The notes under the pieces were generated by a model. The model saw only the letters and a program-made list of their open reading frames with translations, was not told the origin of the DNA and ran no database searches. A program made the position numbers and the translations under genes. DNA of 64,000 nucleotides from Xiphias gladius (Eukaryota; Chordata; Actinopteri; Istiophoriformes; Xiphiidae), in contig NC_053405.1 of NCBI RefSeq assembly GCF_016859285.1, forward strand, positions 1,659,260-1,723,259. The letters are read 5' to 3'. Position 1 is the first letter of the stretch. The number at the start of each line of letters is the position of its first letter. This document shows positions 24,401-37,500 of this stretch, one piece after another.

Positions 24401-27400
24401 CAAATCATCTGTTTTTAATATTCAAAATGAACAGATACATTTACATGTTTTCACTTTCTAACTTAGAAATTGAAGAAAAAAACCCTTGAAGGATGTTTTA
24501 ATAAGCAGGTTGTTACAGGATTGTAGATGCAGACACGTTGAGAACCTCGGTGATGGGGGACGGTGACTTCACATCCACGAATTTCAACTCCTCACCTGCA
24601 GGATCTGCACGTAGGCCTGATGAGGGTCTGTCATCTTCATCCCGTTGATCTCGATGAAGTGGAAAGGAGGGATCTCGTCCACGTCGGCCGCGTGCTGCAG
24701 ACAGCGCATCACCTCATGGACCGTGGCCGTCTTCCCTGTGCCCGGGACACCTGAGATATACATGCACCTGAAACGCAACAACACACACACACAACAGGTC
24801 AGTGTGACAGCCAACAGGAGGACGGGCTGAATCCTGTCTCCTGAGCTGATGCTTACAGCTAACGCTAGAACCCGCCGTGACCCGGAGTTAAGAGAAGCCA
24901 CTGACTGGGAACCAGTGGACTGCTAAAAGTTTCAGTTTTGATCTGGAGCTCACCCTCCGGTGCCGTCGATGATCTTGCTCTCCACGAAGCTGTAGATGTC
25001 CTGGAACTCCTGCTCCCTGCAGGGAAGCGACTCCGGCACCGAGGACACGTGCAGCCTGATGGGACACGCACACACACACACACATTAACATCATGCAAGA
25101 GGTGTTCAAAAAACACAAACAGTCATAAATCTTAAATACACCATGTGGAAATCATCTCCTGTGTGTAATCTAGACAACTACTCCCCTGCCTACGGCTGCC
25201 AGAAGGTAAATTGTGAAGGGCTGCAGCTTTTGGGCTTAAATTATCATCAGGATTACTCTGCTCAGTATTGAAGTCACTATTTTTTTTAGGATTATTTATC
25301 CATTCGTCACTGGAAACTTACACTCAGCTGCCAGTTTATTAGGCACTTCAAACTTCAAACTTGTACAAAACCCTTTGATTTCAGATAGCTCTGTGTAAGA
25401 TATGCGTCGATAAACCTAGGCTGGTTTCTTTACGCTAACAGGCTGCCAGTGCAGTATTCAGATCCTTTACTTCAGTAGAAGTACACGAGACCAAAACACT
25501 CCATTCCAAATAAAAGTCCTGCAGGGTCCAAGTTAAAGTCCCCGTGGACCAGGATCAGAGGTCAGCGATCGCCGCGTTCCCCCTGAACTCTGCCCTCACC
25601 TCGTTCTGGCCTCCTCCAGGACGTTAGCGGGCTGTCGGGCCGGCTGGGACCTGCTGGGGATGCTGGGAGTGGCGTGACCGGGGGTCCGCGGCGCGCCGGG
25701 GGCCAACTGTTTAGACGGAGAGAAAACATCGTCGCTCTCAGTCGCAGCGTGGGTGCAATACGCAGGAAGGTAGCCGTCGTCTCTGGCCTCTTGGAAAATG
25801 TGCTTTGTTTTGACATTTGATAAACTCAACAACAACATTAACCTGCGCTAAAAAAAAAACTAAAAAAAAAAAACCAAAAAGTCCAGGTGTAGTTTTCAAC
25901 TAACAAGCAGCCCTTTGGAGGCCGGTACACCTAAGAACTGAATAAAGCAAAAGCAATAAATAATTTGGGATTTTGGATGTTATTCCACCATGTTCCTCTT
26001 ACTCAGGCTCAGTTTTCACAACGCACTTTCAATTTAGCCCCAAAATCTCACATGGAACACAAAACACATCCCTATTAAATGAGGTAACGCCCAACGCCGT
26101 GACTGTGTTGTATGTTTGACACTTAATTTCAAACCTGTTGCATTTTAGTTTTACACGATCAACAAATTATCGAGATTAAAAAAAAAAATGAGAAAAAAGG
26201 TGCAATTTACGTAAAAGTCAAATATGACTTATGAAAACTTTATATTTTCTTTATTGAACACTGTACTATTGTAAATTTATATAACGTTAAATGTTATGGT
26301 CATACAGTGTTGAGTCTAATTTAACAGCGAATCATTCCCAGAGGACAAAATGCGAGTGTTTGGTGTTCTGCAGCAATAAGAAGTTGGTTTTTATTCCACA
26401 CACCAAAGCTCAGATATAAACACTGTAATAAGAACTGCTGCCTGCTGTTCATTTGCCTTCACTGCTTTACGGTAAAAACAGAATATGAGAGACGACTCAG
26501 GCCTGGTGCAGCTAATGTGATCAAATGAAAAGCGACTCGATCGGCCCTGATCCAGTTAACAGACACAGGTTTGTGGGTCTGGACGTTCACCTTCTTGTTG
26601 GGGGTTTTACGCGGCGTCCTGGCGGAGGGGCGAGTCTTCTGCTTTGAACGAGGAGTGCGAGGTCCCGCTGCAGCGTGTCGCCTCTTCTTTGCTACTACTT
26701 CCTCATCCCTATCCAGCCCTGCCTCTGCCTCCTCCTCTTCCCCACCGCCATCCTCCTCCTCCTCCTCCTCCTCCTCCTCCTCCTCCTCACTGCTGCTCTG
26801 CATCTCCTTCTTCGATGGAACAAACTCGTCCCCGTCCTCCCCGTCTGAGTTCAGGTCCCGCTGGGTGTCCAGAAGATTCCTGAACAGACAGACAGACTCT
26901 GAAATTAAACAACTGAAGTTTTCCACAAGAGAACATTTAGACGATGCTGCAACATTTTGATGAACCGCTCGACTAAAGACGAACCATTATCGTTTCTCAC
27001 ATGAAATGATTCCACATAAGAATGTCTCTAGACACGTTAGCCTTCATGCTAGCGGCAAGTAAAACTGATCGTCATTTTCAGCAAGAATGTCTGCAGCTAC
27101 AAACTATTTACATTTAATTTCTGATAACAGTCAGGGAGAAATCTGTGAGATTAGTTTATAGTGTTCATTTAGACGACAAAAGTCGTATATAGTGCACATT
27201 AATACTAATAAAATACCAATAGGTTCCCGTCACAATGACAGTAGATGGATGCATTGATTTCACGAGTCCTGGTCAACGTTTACATTTTAAATTTCTCCAA
27301 ACTGAAGAAAAGTGTGTCGTTTGAACCTCAACTAAAAGCTGAATCAACGTTTTCCCAAAGAGAATGAATCAAATGTCGTCCTGTCAGAATAAAGCAGGTA

Positions 27401-30400
27401 AACGCCGACCAGGAGGTCAGAGGTCATCCTTTACCCTTCTAAGAGTTCAGTCACAGTCTCTGCACTCACAGCTGTTTCCTGATGCGAGACAACACCAGCT
27501 GGGCCGACTTCCTCTTAGATTTCCTTGGCGTGGTGGCAGCTGGCAGAATCGGAGAGCTTTCATTGTCCGCCTCAGCCCTGTTGACCGCACAGGTGCAGAT
27601 ATTCAGAGTGTAATCGGCAGCATTTTACTGAAACCACCCACAAAATAACCAAAACACGATCAGTGTACATTGCTCTGACAAACACCTGGACCAGTTTTCT
27701 CACTTTGAGGTGGATAAAGACAAAGCTCAACGCTCACTGACAAAAAGTTGTTTTAGTTTAGTTTATTTTCATTATCGATTCATTGTTTGTCTACAAAATG
27801 TCAGAAACGGTGGATAAAGTCTGACCCGGAGTCAAAGGTCCCATCTCCAAATGTCTTTTGTCTGACCAATAGTTTTTGACCAACTGTCCAACGCTCAAAA
27901 ACAGCAAATTCACAAAAATATAAATCAGAGAAAAACAGGAAATCTTTGTATATAAGATGCTGGAAACTGATCTCGTTTTTGGTATTTCTTGGACAATTAC
28001 TTAAACGATAACATATGTAGTTGACATGTGAACAGCTGCTTATTTCCACATCCAGCTGTTACATGATGAGCAACATGATGATTCATCTGGATCTAGTGAA
28101 TCTAAGTCCAGTATTTCCTCTCTCTTAGCTCTGGCTTCTGCCTCCACCAGCTCCTGAGGGAAACATCTGGCTCTCTAGCTGCTAAATGCTCCACCATGTT
28201 CACCAGCTGGTCTCTGACTGTGTCTGTCTGCTGTTTGCTGCCGAGCAGGAAGTGGATAGCGGCTTTTTAAAGCGGTTTCTCTGAAGACGACACTGAGAGC
28301 GGTGAGAGTGAATCCCAGTGGTAAACCGATAAACTATGAGCTGAAACTCACCGCAAAGCTCTGTGAAGCTTTATGGTAAAGTCCCTAGGAGCGACTCTTT
28401 GCACAATGTCACACTGTTTTCCCATTGTCATTTCATACACCAGTTTGTAGTAAAAAAAACATTGACTATAGCTGCTTTTAAGCCAATATGTGAATTTAGA
28501 GGAAAGTGGACGCTGTTTGTTTGTATAACACAGCAGAAGCAGCTAATCTGGGATAATGTGTGAACACTCCCTGGCTGGAATAAAGGCAGGTTTTCCCATT
28601 CTTCCCTTATGTCAACACATTGTGTCAATGCAGCATCGTTGGAAACACAAAAACACGTGAACCCATGAAGTCGGAGCTTTTTCGCCAACAACAAAAAAAG
28701 TTACCCCACTCATGTGAAAGCTATTTGCTGCATTCATATATTTATATCAATCAAGCAAACAACATATTGCAGAATTAGATATCAGGCTTTCTAAACTAAT
28801 TGTAGTCTACTAAAAAACACATGCAATAGCAGCATTATTAACGCACTGATACCACTTCAAAGTCTTTCTTACCTGATACTTTATAATAGAAAAATATTGT
28901 ATTTGCGTCTGTCCTTTAATGTGTCTTCTCTGACTGAGGATCTAGTAGTGTCTTTTGAGGGGAATGCCGACTCTAAGGAACATTAATGTAAGTTCTTTTT
29001 TTTTAACTGGAAAAACATGCCAGACGTTTGAAGTATTGTGCCTTCCTGAGTAGTGTCTGCAGGTCTTTATCTAAGTGTTAATTACTGAAGCGGGACCAAA
29101 TAAATAAATAATAAAAAAACAAAAAACAAAAAACAAACTACTACAAATGTGACTCATAATGTGATGTACTACTCACAGCACCCCCAGAGCCGGTTCCCTC
29201 AGCGTTTTCAGTTCCGTCTTCCGAGAGGGAGTGGTAGCTCTGAAGACAAAGAGGGCGAGAGGTGAGACTTGTGGGGTTACATCGCTCCTCAGTACAAACG
29301 CCAAAGACGGTTCCCGTTTTACAGCCTTCGTTCATAAAAAAAAAAAAAAAAAGAAAGAAAAAGAATGAAAGAAATACAAGTTGTTTACGTTTACACAAGA
29401 CGACATGTGCTGTAACCTTTCCACCACTACATGTTCAGACTCACACCTCAAGACAACAGAGAGACTGAAGAAAAACCACCACATGCACACAGGTGTGAAT
29501 TCATTCTGTTTATCTGCTTTTTACCCGAAACACCACCCGGTTGTGCCCCAGGACTCAAACTCCCAGCAGCCTCTGAGCCGCTGGGAGGGAAAATGAAGGA
29601 GGGGGAGGGGAGACATCAGACTGGAGCTGATGTGCGTTACGTTTCTGTTGGTGAAAGGTCCGATCGTTGAGTTTCACGGCTCCTGTGCCGAACCGTTTCA
29701 GAGTCAAACTGCTGACCGCTCCTTCATTCGTCCCGTGGAAACATCAAGCCACACTTGCACCGCCAGTTTAATCAGCCACTTCTGATTTTTTTTGGTTTTC
29801 TTTTGTGGCTGTGTTGCAGCGGAAACTTTCTATCTGGCCTCACACCTCCGCTTTCTGACTCTTCTCTTGCGGCAGGTGATTATCATCGTCTAATTCAGGT
29901 GTGCAGAACCTGCACGGGGCCCCAACAGATAACATCTGCTCAGGCCGGTTTCTGTTGAAATAGGTACTTCTTCTTTTCTACTGTTTATACGGGTATAATG
30001 TTTTTTAGTTTTATTACTACACAAAAAAAGTGCTTTAAAAAATACCCAGAATAGTTCAAAAACCGCCGAGTGTCTTCAGTTTCCAGAGTTAAGACCTCAT
30101 TAGACTGCACGTCACCTGTTTAATCCCCGGCAGCAATAGTTCTGGAACTGAAGTTCCAGAACATGGGACATGATTATCCCCATAAGAATGATGATTAGGA
30201 CTTTCAAAATCCCAATTAATATGAACCTTTTTCACGCTGCACTATCATTATTCTTTGGACACTACTGAAGCAAATTCAGATTTTAAACTAAAATCTGAAT
30301 TTGTTTTAGTTTTTTGTTTTGTTTTTAAACTAAAAATCTTTCTAATTCTCATTGGAAATTAAATGTTACGAAAGCACATTTTGTACATTTTGCTAATACT

Positions 30401-33400
30401 TATGTGCTTTTAAGTAAACTTTTTAATTTGCACCAGAGTTTTTCTTCAGTGTGGCCTTGTTACTTTTAATTGAGTAACAGGATCCACGTGCTCCTTCCAC
30501 ACCTGCATCTGAATGCAGCCCCAAGCAAAGGGGGAAAAATAATATTCCAATCTCAAGCTTGTTTTCCTGTTTACGAACTTTCAACATATCTGATCTGTGA
30601 CTCGGACAAAAGGAAAAAAAAAAAAAAAAATCAGAGCTGGGTCATTTTAACCAGGCAGCAGTGTAAACTCAGCCTAACAGGACCAGGTCACAGCCCTGCT
30701 GCAGCCACCAGTCCTGCCAGGTCTGACTCACTTCTGCCCTCTGGTGGAATAGTTTCTCCTCGGGGTGGCATTTCTTCTTCCCGGCGTTTTCACCGAGGCG
30801 GTCGGTAACTCTGCCTCCATCACATCACCCTGCCGAGGACTGATAAACCACATACACACCAGTTTCAAACCACTTGAGACCAGTTTAACTATGGTATAGA
30901 CAATTTTAAAACCCATGTAAACCAGTTCGTCTCCAGTTAATATTATTTCAAAACCATTTTTAAACCAGTTTCTTTAAAACCAGTGAGACAGTTCATTCTT
31001 GAAATATTCAACAGGGTCCACTTACTAACACTGGTTTAGTTTGAAACCGGTTTAAAGAATAAGGCTGGTGGTAACACATTAATACATCAATGAGGGTGGA
31101 CAACAAATTAGGAACACCTCACAAAAAGTAATCAACACGTCTCGAAAACAGCTTCAACTAAAACTCGACGTCGCAGCCTTCATGACGGGAGGATTTATTT
31201 CCGGACTGCTGGATTAGATTGGTTTACCTCCAGTTAGTTGTACTTTATAAACTGGCGAGTGTGTGTAGACATTTTAAAAACGTCATTAAACTCTGCACTG
31301 ACACTAATGTGGAGACTGTGACTGTGCGTGAGAGTGGACTCTGACCTGGCGGGGTCGTCTCTGGCAGACGACGGGGGACTTTCTGTCTCAGAGGCAGGCA
31401 GTTTGTTCAGGACCACGGCGAAGGGCTTCAGGGGGGGGGCGTCCTCAGCGCCGGGGGCTCCGCGGGCCTTCCTGAGGGGGCTGAGGCGGTGGGTGAGAGG
31501 CAGGGCCCGAGGGGGAGAGGACGACAGCCTGTGAGCCAGCTCCTCGTTCAGCAGCTGGCTCAGGACGTCCTCTCGGATCATCTTCTCCGGACCTGACGGG
31601 ACGAGGAAAGGAACGCGTCACATCAGATTCAAAAACAAAACAAACAGCGACACAACAGAAAATGAATTGACGACCATTTTGATAATTCTTTTCAATTGTT
31701 TATCAAGCAAAAATGTCAAACTTTTGTTTCCTGCTACTCTGGATTTGCTACTTTTCTGTTTTCTATCGTAGTTTAAAAAATCTCTTTGTGTTTGGAACAT
31801 TTGAAGGGCAGGTTATAATATTTTGACATTTTATAAATCAAACCATTACTGGATGCAGCCCTTAAAATGACGGAGCTTAGTTTCACAGAAAAATGCGCTG
31901 AAAAAAAGAGTATGGAAAACTTGCGACAAAATGCGGAATTTATTATTCATTGAACTACTTCTAGGTAAAATAAGGCCTCCAACATGACATCCTGCCTGAA
32001 ACAGTGTTAGAAACAGTGTTTGTGGTTTTATAAAATGCACTGATTTCTTGTATTATCGTAAATATTGGGGGTTTTCTTTTTCAATTTATTTTTCCTTTTC
32101 AAGACGACAGTAAACCAGTCAAGTGCAACAGGAAAACTGACAGATGAAAGACTGAAATATTTTTCTCAGCCTTCCGCTAATTCCACAGCTCTACTTTATT
32201 TGGTATTACATTTGATCACATGGCATTTCTACACTGAAAGAGATAATGTTATCAGAGCGTTGAGGATAGAGCTAGTCGGTTAATCAATTCTCAGGTTCCA
32301 GCTTACGTTTCTTTCTTTCTCTCTCTCATCCCTTTCTCTTCAACTGGCTTTTCTCCTTTCGACTCTTACACTTCGACTGACACTTCAAACGCTTTCAGGT
32401 CTCTGGTCTCTACTGTTCATACACACCATTTACTCCAATTGCTTTCACTCACTCATCTTTCAGTTTGTACAGTTGATCTGGTTTAAATTTCTCCCTCTCT
32501 TCCACTTCAACCGATAATTCCGGCTCAATTTATCTCCTACATTTCTAACCTCTTTCAGTTCCTACACTTAAAAGTGCTGATTTCAGCCTCTTTCGTAGTT
32601 TGTATTTCGACTGCAGCTTCAGCCGTTTCAGTATTTTATTTCTAATGTTTCGACTGCAAAAACTGCACACAAATTTACTTCAGACAATGTGGCCTTTACT
32701 AGTTTATTTACTTAAACTCAAGTGAAAAATAACAAAACGCCTTTTTAACCCCACATCTGCCGACGCTGATGTCAAAATCTACCAATAGTATACCCAGAAA
32801 GAAGGCACCGATGTCCCGTCGGTGGTACGGTTAAACCCACCCCTCCGGACGCAGTATGTTTTTTTAAACACTCACTCGCCAGCTCCAGTTTCTTGCAGAC
32901 CCCGGGCGTCCTGGCTGAGGCGTTCCTCCTCTTGGCGCTCAGACATTTTGAGGCCGACAGTTTGGAGGCCGAGTGCAGGGACTCGGCCTCCGCGGCACCG
33001 GCCCTCCCCGCGCTCATGGTGGCCCCGCTGTACCTCGCTTCTCCCGAGGAGGCTCTGTGCATGACGGCGGGGTCCGGCGTGGGCAGGGCGCGTCGAGAAG
33101 AGCCTCGGGGCGCTGGAGCTGCCGCGGGCAGGGAGCAGGGGGGCGAGAGGGGGAGGGAGGGTTTGGGACGGGGAGGAGGGGAGGAAGCCAGAGCAGGTTC
33201 AGAGGAAGACTCCACCACAGCGGAGTCCACCACCCTGAAGGTCTTAGAGTCCCAGGACACCTTGACGTACAGAGTGTCTTTATCGTCAGAGTCAGGGAAC
33301 GGGGCTGCTCCGTCCAGGTGCTTCACCTTTGAGGGAAAAGGGAGGAACTTAAAGGGTCAGTCCACACAAATCACAACAACGTGGGATCTGTCCACTGAGA

Positions 33401-36400
33401 CAGTTTTGGTTTCATTTGTTCAGGTTTTGAAATCTGTCGCTGAGATTTTTCTGCCTCCACCACACAATGAAAAAACAATCAACACTGACATTTCTCCATT
33501 TACTCTGGTTCTTTGAGACAATTTTCACTGGAGCTACTTTCTCCTGAGGAAACAGTCCCTACGCAGCTGTTGACAGCTGTACTATGCGGATTATTTAGCT
33601 CAGTGATTCCTGACCAGGGTGGAGTAACTCAGCTCATCACAAAGTGACGCTGTCCTTCAGTATATTTGCTATCACAACAGCGAGATTCCCACCGACCTCA
33701 GTCACTTTTAAATTCAACTCCACGTGTTGTGATCGAGAGCCCTGGAAAATAATGCAGTTATTCATCTGGCAGAAACGTCACAACAAAAGCTTCTGGCCCT
33801 CCAGAAGCTTTGCTGGGGACAGTTCCAACACCAACATGGTCAAACGTACTGAAAGAATGTAACAGGAAGAGACAGAGCCTAGACCTCAAAAACGCCGGGA
33901 TCAGCTTTTTCTCGTATCCAAGTATCCAACCATTCCACGAAGGCCTTCCCATCATATGATGACGGAATACTTCAGCCCGTCTGATTTGTGGGCATCCACG
34001 CACGAAAGGCTGGGAAGCACTAACTTCAGCGTCCCAAACACCTGGGACGCTGTCAAAAGTCACCTTGCTACTGAGTTTTGATTTTAATTTGAGGTGTTTT
34101 GGGAAGCATTAAAAAACCCAGATCTTATTGCGGCGGTGGTGGAGGTTCAGGGACGGATATGTCAAAGCCTCAGCAGATGAAAACAAAATCAGCCGCATGG
34201 TCAGATACCTTCAAAGGTGAGAGAGAAAATATGGTCAACTTTTAAAATTTGAAAAAAAAAAAAAAAAAGCCCTAGAAACAAACAGAAAGATCCTTCCTTT
34301 ACCCGCACAGTTCTGAGGATGGACTCGGCGTTGACCTCGTCGTCACAGTTGCGACCTTGATAGTAGAAGATCTCCTGTGGGTGGGGCTCTCTGCCCAGCA
34401 GCTTCAGCTTGCTCGGAGGCACTTCAGACACGCGAACAAACCACTGCACCACCGCCTTCTTCTGCTTCCCGCTCTCTGAAACACGACAGGAGACAAGACG
34501 TTTGGTTTTTACGCTACGTTCATGACACATCTGCGTTATCGTGAGTACAAGTTTTATAACTTGTAAACATTTCGATTCGGTTTTCCAGGTCGCAGTTACA
34601 ACTGGGAAACTGGACTTTTGGCACCTACATAGACAGAAGAAAGCAGAAGCTTTACTTCACTATCAACAATCTGTTTTGAGTTTTCTGCCAGAAAGTACAT
34701 TTTGACGCCTCACATCAACTAAAGACTTTCATTCAGTGTAATTAAACCCAGATTTAATGGATCTAGTTTTATGTTGTCAATGAACAGCATTTTTATCCTC
34801 ACAGGACCAATCTGTACCTGTACAAATATTTTAACCATCCAGCCAATACGACGTGAACACAGCACAAGTCTTTTGGGGGCAGGTCCAAGTCAAGCTCCCT
34901 AGCCGGAGTAAGACTCAAGTCCAGCATCGTTTCATTTGAGACAGATCTTCACTAGCCGCCTTCAAGTCACGGCCAGTCTCTCAGGACTCTGGATGACATT
35001 TCCCTCCCCAAGCTCGGTTAAAAGTGTTTTTATTCCATGAATGAGACCAAATCCTTTCTATATTAATAAATATTCAATGTGGCCACACTGCCTGATGCTG
35101 TTTTTTTAAAGTTGTAACTGGATTTTTTACCAGGTCCTGCATCACAAAGCAAGCTCAGTGAGTTATCTGGCTAACTTTGGGCTTAGGTCAGGCTTTAGGC
35201 TGCATAGCTAACCTGCTATGGAGAGTGTAAACTTCAGAGAATCAGATCAAAAAAACCCAGTCAGATCACTGGGAAAATGGAGCCCTGATTCCTACAAGAA
35301 CTTGACAGGGACAAAATCACTGAGTTCACAATAAAGTGACTTTTAGATCAAAAGAATCACTTTGCCTTCTGTGAAAACTACGTCAAAGATAGAAGAAACA
35401 TTTTTCACACAACCATGTGTCCTCGCCGAGTTTCACACAGGGCTGCTACCAGACAGAGACTGTTCATGACTAACAGACTAACGAATGCTTGCACTTGCGC
35501 ATTAAATCGCTACTCAGTTCCTTCTATTTCCGACGGTGTCAGTGCTTTAACACTCGTTCTCCTTTGCAGCAGCTCAGAATAACATTAGGAGACATCACTA
35601 TAGACCCAATGAGACGATAACTGGAAAGAAAAGTGTCAGCTTTTATTGGGGGAAGGGAAAAAAAAAGTCCACACACTGTTAATTTCGGTCAGACGGATCT
35701 CATCACCTCTTCGGTATCCGGGACAAAGACGTGGGATAATTAACTCCAGTGCTCTTTAATGTAAAGTGTCGCATCACTTACATCTGACTTCAGTAAATCA
35801 GTATAACATCAAGTTCAAGTTCATTCATCGTTTTCTTCAGGCGTTCCTTCCCCTCCTGGGATCACAACACATAAAGGAATTTCTAATTTAGCCTCCACCG
35901 TCTCCTGGGACTCACCGTCACCGAACAGCCTGACGACTTTGGCCACGTAGGGGTTGTCTTCGTCGTCCCCCTCTATGAGGATGTGTTGGCCGGTGTTAAC
36001 GACGGTGGTCCTCGGGAGACCCTCCACACTGATGGCCAAAGAGCTGAGACGCACACAGAACAAAAAGAACAACCGCACCGGCATGAGTCCGGTTTGACGA
36101 CGGAAGCAAAAGCAGGAATAACACAATAAAACTGCAGCGATCAAACATGTCAAACGGGGTTCATTCGTTGGTTCCCACTCCCTTTAAAACTTAAGCTCTC
36201 TGTACTCTGTGGACATGTTTACTGAGCATCTGAAGATCTGTCTGTTTCCCCTGGGTTTTCTTTAGTCTCACGTTTTTCACTCTCCTATTATGGCTGCATT
36301 CTGCAGTCTGTTGCATTTGTTATTTACTGCGATGCATTTTGTGACATTTACTCTGAAACGTTACCCGGTTCACCCTTGACGTCTTTATTCGGTCTTATGC

Positions 36401-36990
36401 GATAGTACACTGACTATTTTTTTGGGTCTTGGTCTTTTATTAAGGCCACGGAAGCAATTTGATGGCATCGCTTTGGGCTTTAGGATTGTGGTGGACATGT
36501 TTGATTTTATAATACAAGATCATATAATGTAATCTTCTGGAGATTAATCATTAATGCAGTTAATTGCTGGCTGCAGCCAAAAGATATCTAAAGTTATTGA
36601 TTTGAAACTGAGAAAAGCAGCAAATATTCACACTGGAGAAGCTGGACACAAGATTTTGTGATTGTTGACAACTTTGCTTAAAGATGATTCAACTATTCTC
36701 ACAGTAGTTTCTGGCTGACACTATGGATCAAATAAACTAATGTCTCAGCTCTCATCTATACTTGTGTTGTCTTTATTAAACTTGTGTCTTTTTAACAGGT
36801 GGTTGGAGGAGACAGTACAAAAAGAAAAGCGCATGAAGTGCGTGTAAAAACGACTGTAAAAACCTGCAGAAAAAGAACAGACGACATGTTCTCACCCATA
36901 TTCGCAGGTTTTTAACTTCCTATTGAAACTTAGAGCCTCTCCGCGCCACTTGTAGACTCTTCTGACTCTCAGTCTGGTGAAATATTTCAT
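18430..36990 (-). CDS. orc1: Origin recognition complex subunit 1
   Basis: Complete gene in 18 phase-consistent coding exons: 36990-36896, 36043-35916, 34475-34303, 33326-32876, 31592-31346, 30839-30732, 29239-29177, 27577-27470, 26879-26591, 25706-25600, 25055-24954, 24767-24596, 23333-23226, 21384-21235, 19693-19574, 19467-19298, 19203-19116 and 18624-18430. The product is 957 aa (human about 861; the extra length is in the linker). ORC1 is the ATP-binding subunit of the nuclear complex that marks replication origins and loads MCM with CDC6. The BAH domain (about 40-165) keeps Y64 in NPYVAK and W86 in VQWFVR, positions of the H4K20me2-reading aromatic cage. A long basic/acidic linker holds 12 glutamates (489-500). 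The AAA+ domain has Walker A GVPGTGKT (630-637), Walker B LLVDE (ending 717), sensor-1 ANTMD and [13 protein letters not shown]. The winged helix ends [13 protein letters not shown]. The 29239 acceptor is the least certain. Confidence 0.96.
19696..19720. repeat. (CA)n microsatellite next to an orc1 acceptor
   Basis: A CACACA run lies directly upstream (minus-strand sense, as TG repeats) of the orc1 exon starting at 19693. It leaves a short pyrimidine tract before the acceptor. Confidence 0.7.
20595..20815 (+). mobile_element. Tc1/mariner transposase C-terminal remnant
   Basis: The plus-strand frame from 20600 reads [16 protein letters not shown], followed by [19 protein letters not shown] and so on to a stop near 20820. 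N-P-I-E-N-L-W is the third catalytic block of Tc1/mariner transposases. Only this tail survives. It lies inside the orc1 intron between exons 21384-21235 and 19693-19574, antisense to orc1. Confidence 0.7.
22790..23045. repeat. Dispersed repeat, copy 2 (first copy near 7.1 kb)
   Basis: Shares ordered blocks with 7081-7370, including GACTGAGTCAGAATAAAC and GTTTCTGGAAACAATGGAGC. It carries a perfect hairpin at 22812-22841 (CTGCAGCACCAAA, loop TGTG, and its exact complement) that the first copy lacks. It lies in orc1 intron sequence. Confidence 0.55.
23470..23870. repeat. hAT-like MITE copy in orc1 intron
   Basis: Contains GAGTTGCGACAACTGATCAA, CAGTCGACTCACAGAAGATT and AAAAAGTCTGACCCAG, the pattern of a very common fish non-autonomous repeat with GATTAATCGATTA-type motifs. 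Diverged copies in this window lie at about 27750-28050, 31660-31860, 53085-53222 and 56690-56820. Confidence 0.5.
25315..25350. repeat. Tc1-like terminal repeat fragment
   Basis: CACTCAGCTGCCAGTTTATT followed by AGGCACTT resembles the terminal inverted repeat of a common fish Tc1 element, and is a reversed echo of the AATAAACTGGCGAGTG word at about 31240. No transposase is seen around it. Confidence 0.4.
26752..26788. repeat. Coding (TCC)n microsatellite in orc1
   Basis: Twelve uninterrupted GAG codons on the minus strand encode glutamates 489-500 of ORC1. The repeat is pure at the DNA level, so it is likely to vary in length between individuals while staying in frame. Confidence 0.9.
27750..28055. 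repeat. hAT-like MITE copy in orc1 intron
   Basis: The words AAATGTCAGAAACGGTGGAT, AAAGTCTGACCCGG and GTCCAACGCTCAAA parallel the copy at 23470-23870. There are no coding remnants. Confidence 0.5.
31110..31265. repeat. Tc1-like 3' edge fragment in orc1 intron
   Basis: Contains GGACTGCTGGATTAGATTGG and TATAAACTGGCGAGTG, matching the fragment at 1685-1760 in the same order. It directly borders the orc1 exon 31592-31346 on its 3' side. Confidence 0.4.
31660..31860. repeat. hAT-like MITE fragment in orc1 intron
   Basis: CATTTTGATAATTCTTTTCA and AAGCAAAAATGTCAAACTTT match the common repeat seen elsewhere in these introns. It is diverged and truncated. Confidence 0.4.
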
Positions 36991-37374
36991 CCTATTGTTT
37001 TCCTCTGTGTCTGCGCCGAGCTCAGACACGACAAGGGTCGCAAACAAGAAAGCACACTTCGGTTCGGGTTCTGGGTCGGGACTGAAGCCGACCCGCGCCG
37101 TTTTTTCCTGAGTGAACCCGGAAACAGAAATGAGGGTTCACGGAAACGGTCACGACGCCGACGTTGACGACACGTGTTTGCACGCGGCGCATTACCGCCA
37201 CCTTCTGCTTGGGAGTGTGTTACATGAAATAGATATAAATAATACATTGATGAATGAATTCCTACATTTATTTAACTACACATTTGTTTTATTGTTATTT
37301 CACAGATTTTCATTGAGCAAATAAACAAAACTTGAACCAGCGACTTCTGTTCAGCTTCTCTGCGCAGCCCAGCA

Positions 37375-37390
37375 GCGACCCCTGCTGGCG
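37375..37390 (-). promoter_or_regulatory. CTCF-like binding site
   Basis: GCGACCCCTGCTGGCG matches the reverse form of the CTCF core (GCGCCCCCTGSTGGC) at 14 of 15 aligned positions. Occupancy is not known. Confidence 0.5.
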
Positions 37391-37411
37391 CTTTTATTCC
37401 GAAGGCGTTGA

Positions 37412-37420
37412 ACCGGAAGT
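37412..37420 (+). promoter_or_regulatory. ETS (GABPA-like) site
   Basis: ACCGGAAGT is a consensus ETS site 81 bp upstream of the prpf38a start codon. This site is typical of CpG promoters of housekeeping genes. Confidence 0.55.
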
Positions 37421-37500
37421 GTTGTCCTCGTTTCCGCCGGAGGTGCCCAGTGTGTTGCTGTTGTGTTCATGCTAGAAAACGAATTCATTTATTCTTTCCC

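Larger units (their letters stand above)
36991..37500. promoter_or_regulatory. Bidirectional orc1/prpf38a promoter
   Basis: Only 510 bp separate the two start codons, which point away from each other. The interval is CpG-containing, especially at 37075-37200 and 37370-37460, and has no good TATA box for either gene. This is the usual form of a shared housekeeping promoter, and the same head-to-head pair exists in human. A CTCF-like site (37375-37390) and an ETS-like site (37412-37420) lie on the prpf38a side. Confidence 0.75.

Noticed and set aside
32893-33516. 207-codon plus-strand frame at 32.9-33.5 kb
   Set aside because: It is antisense to orc1 exon 4, whose G+C-rich Ser/Pro/Ala codons open the opposite frame.
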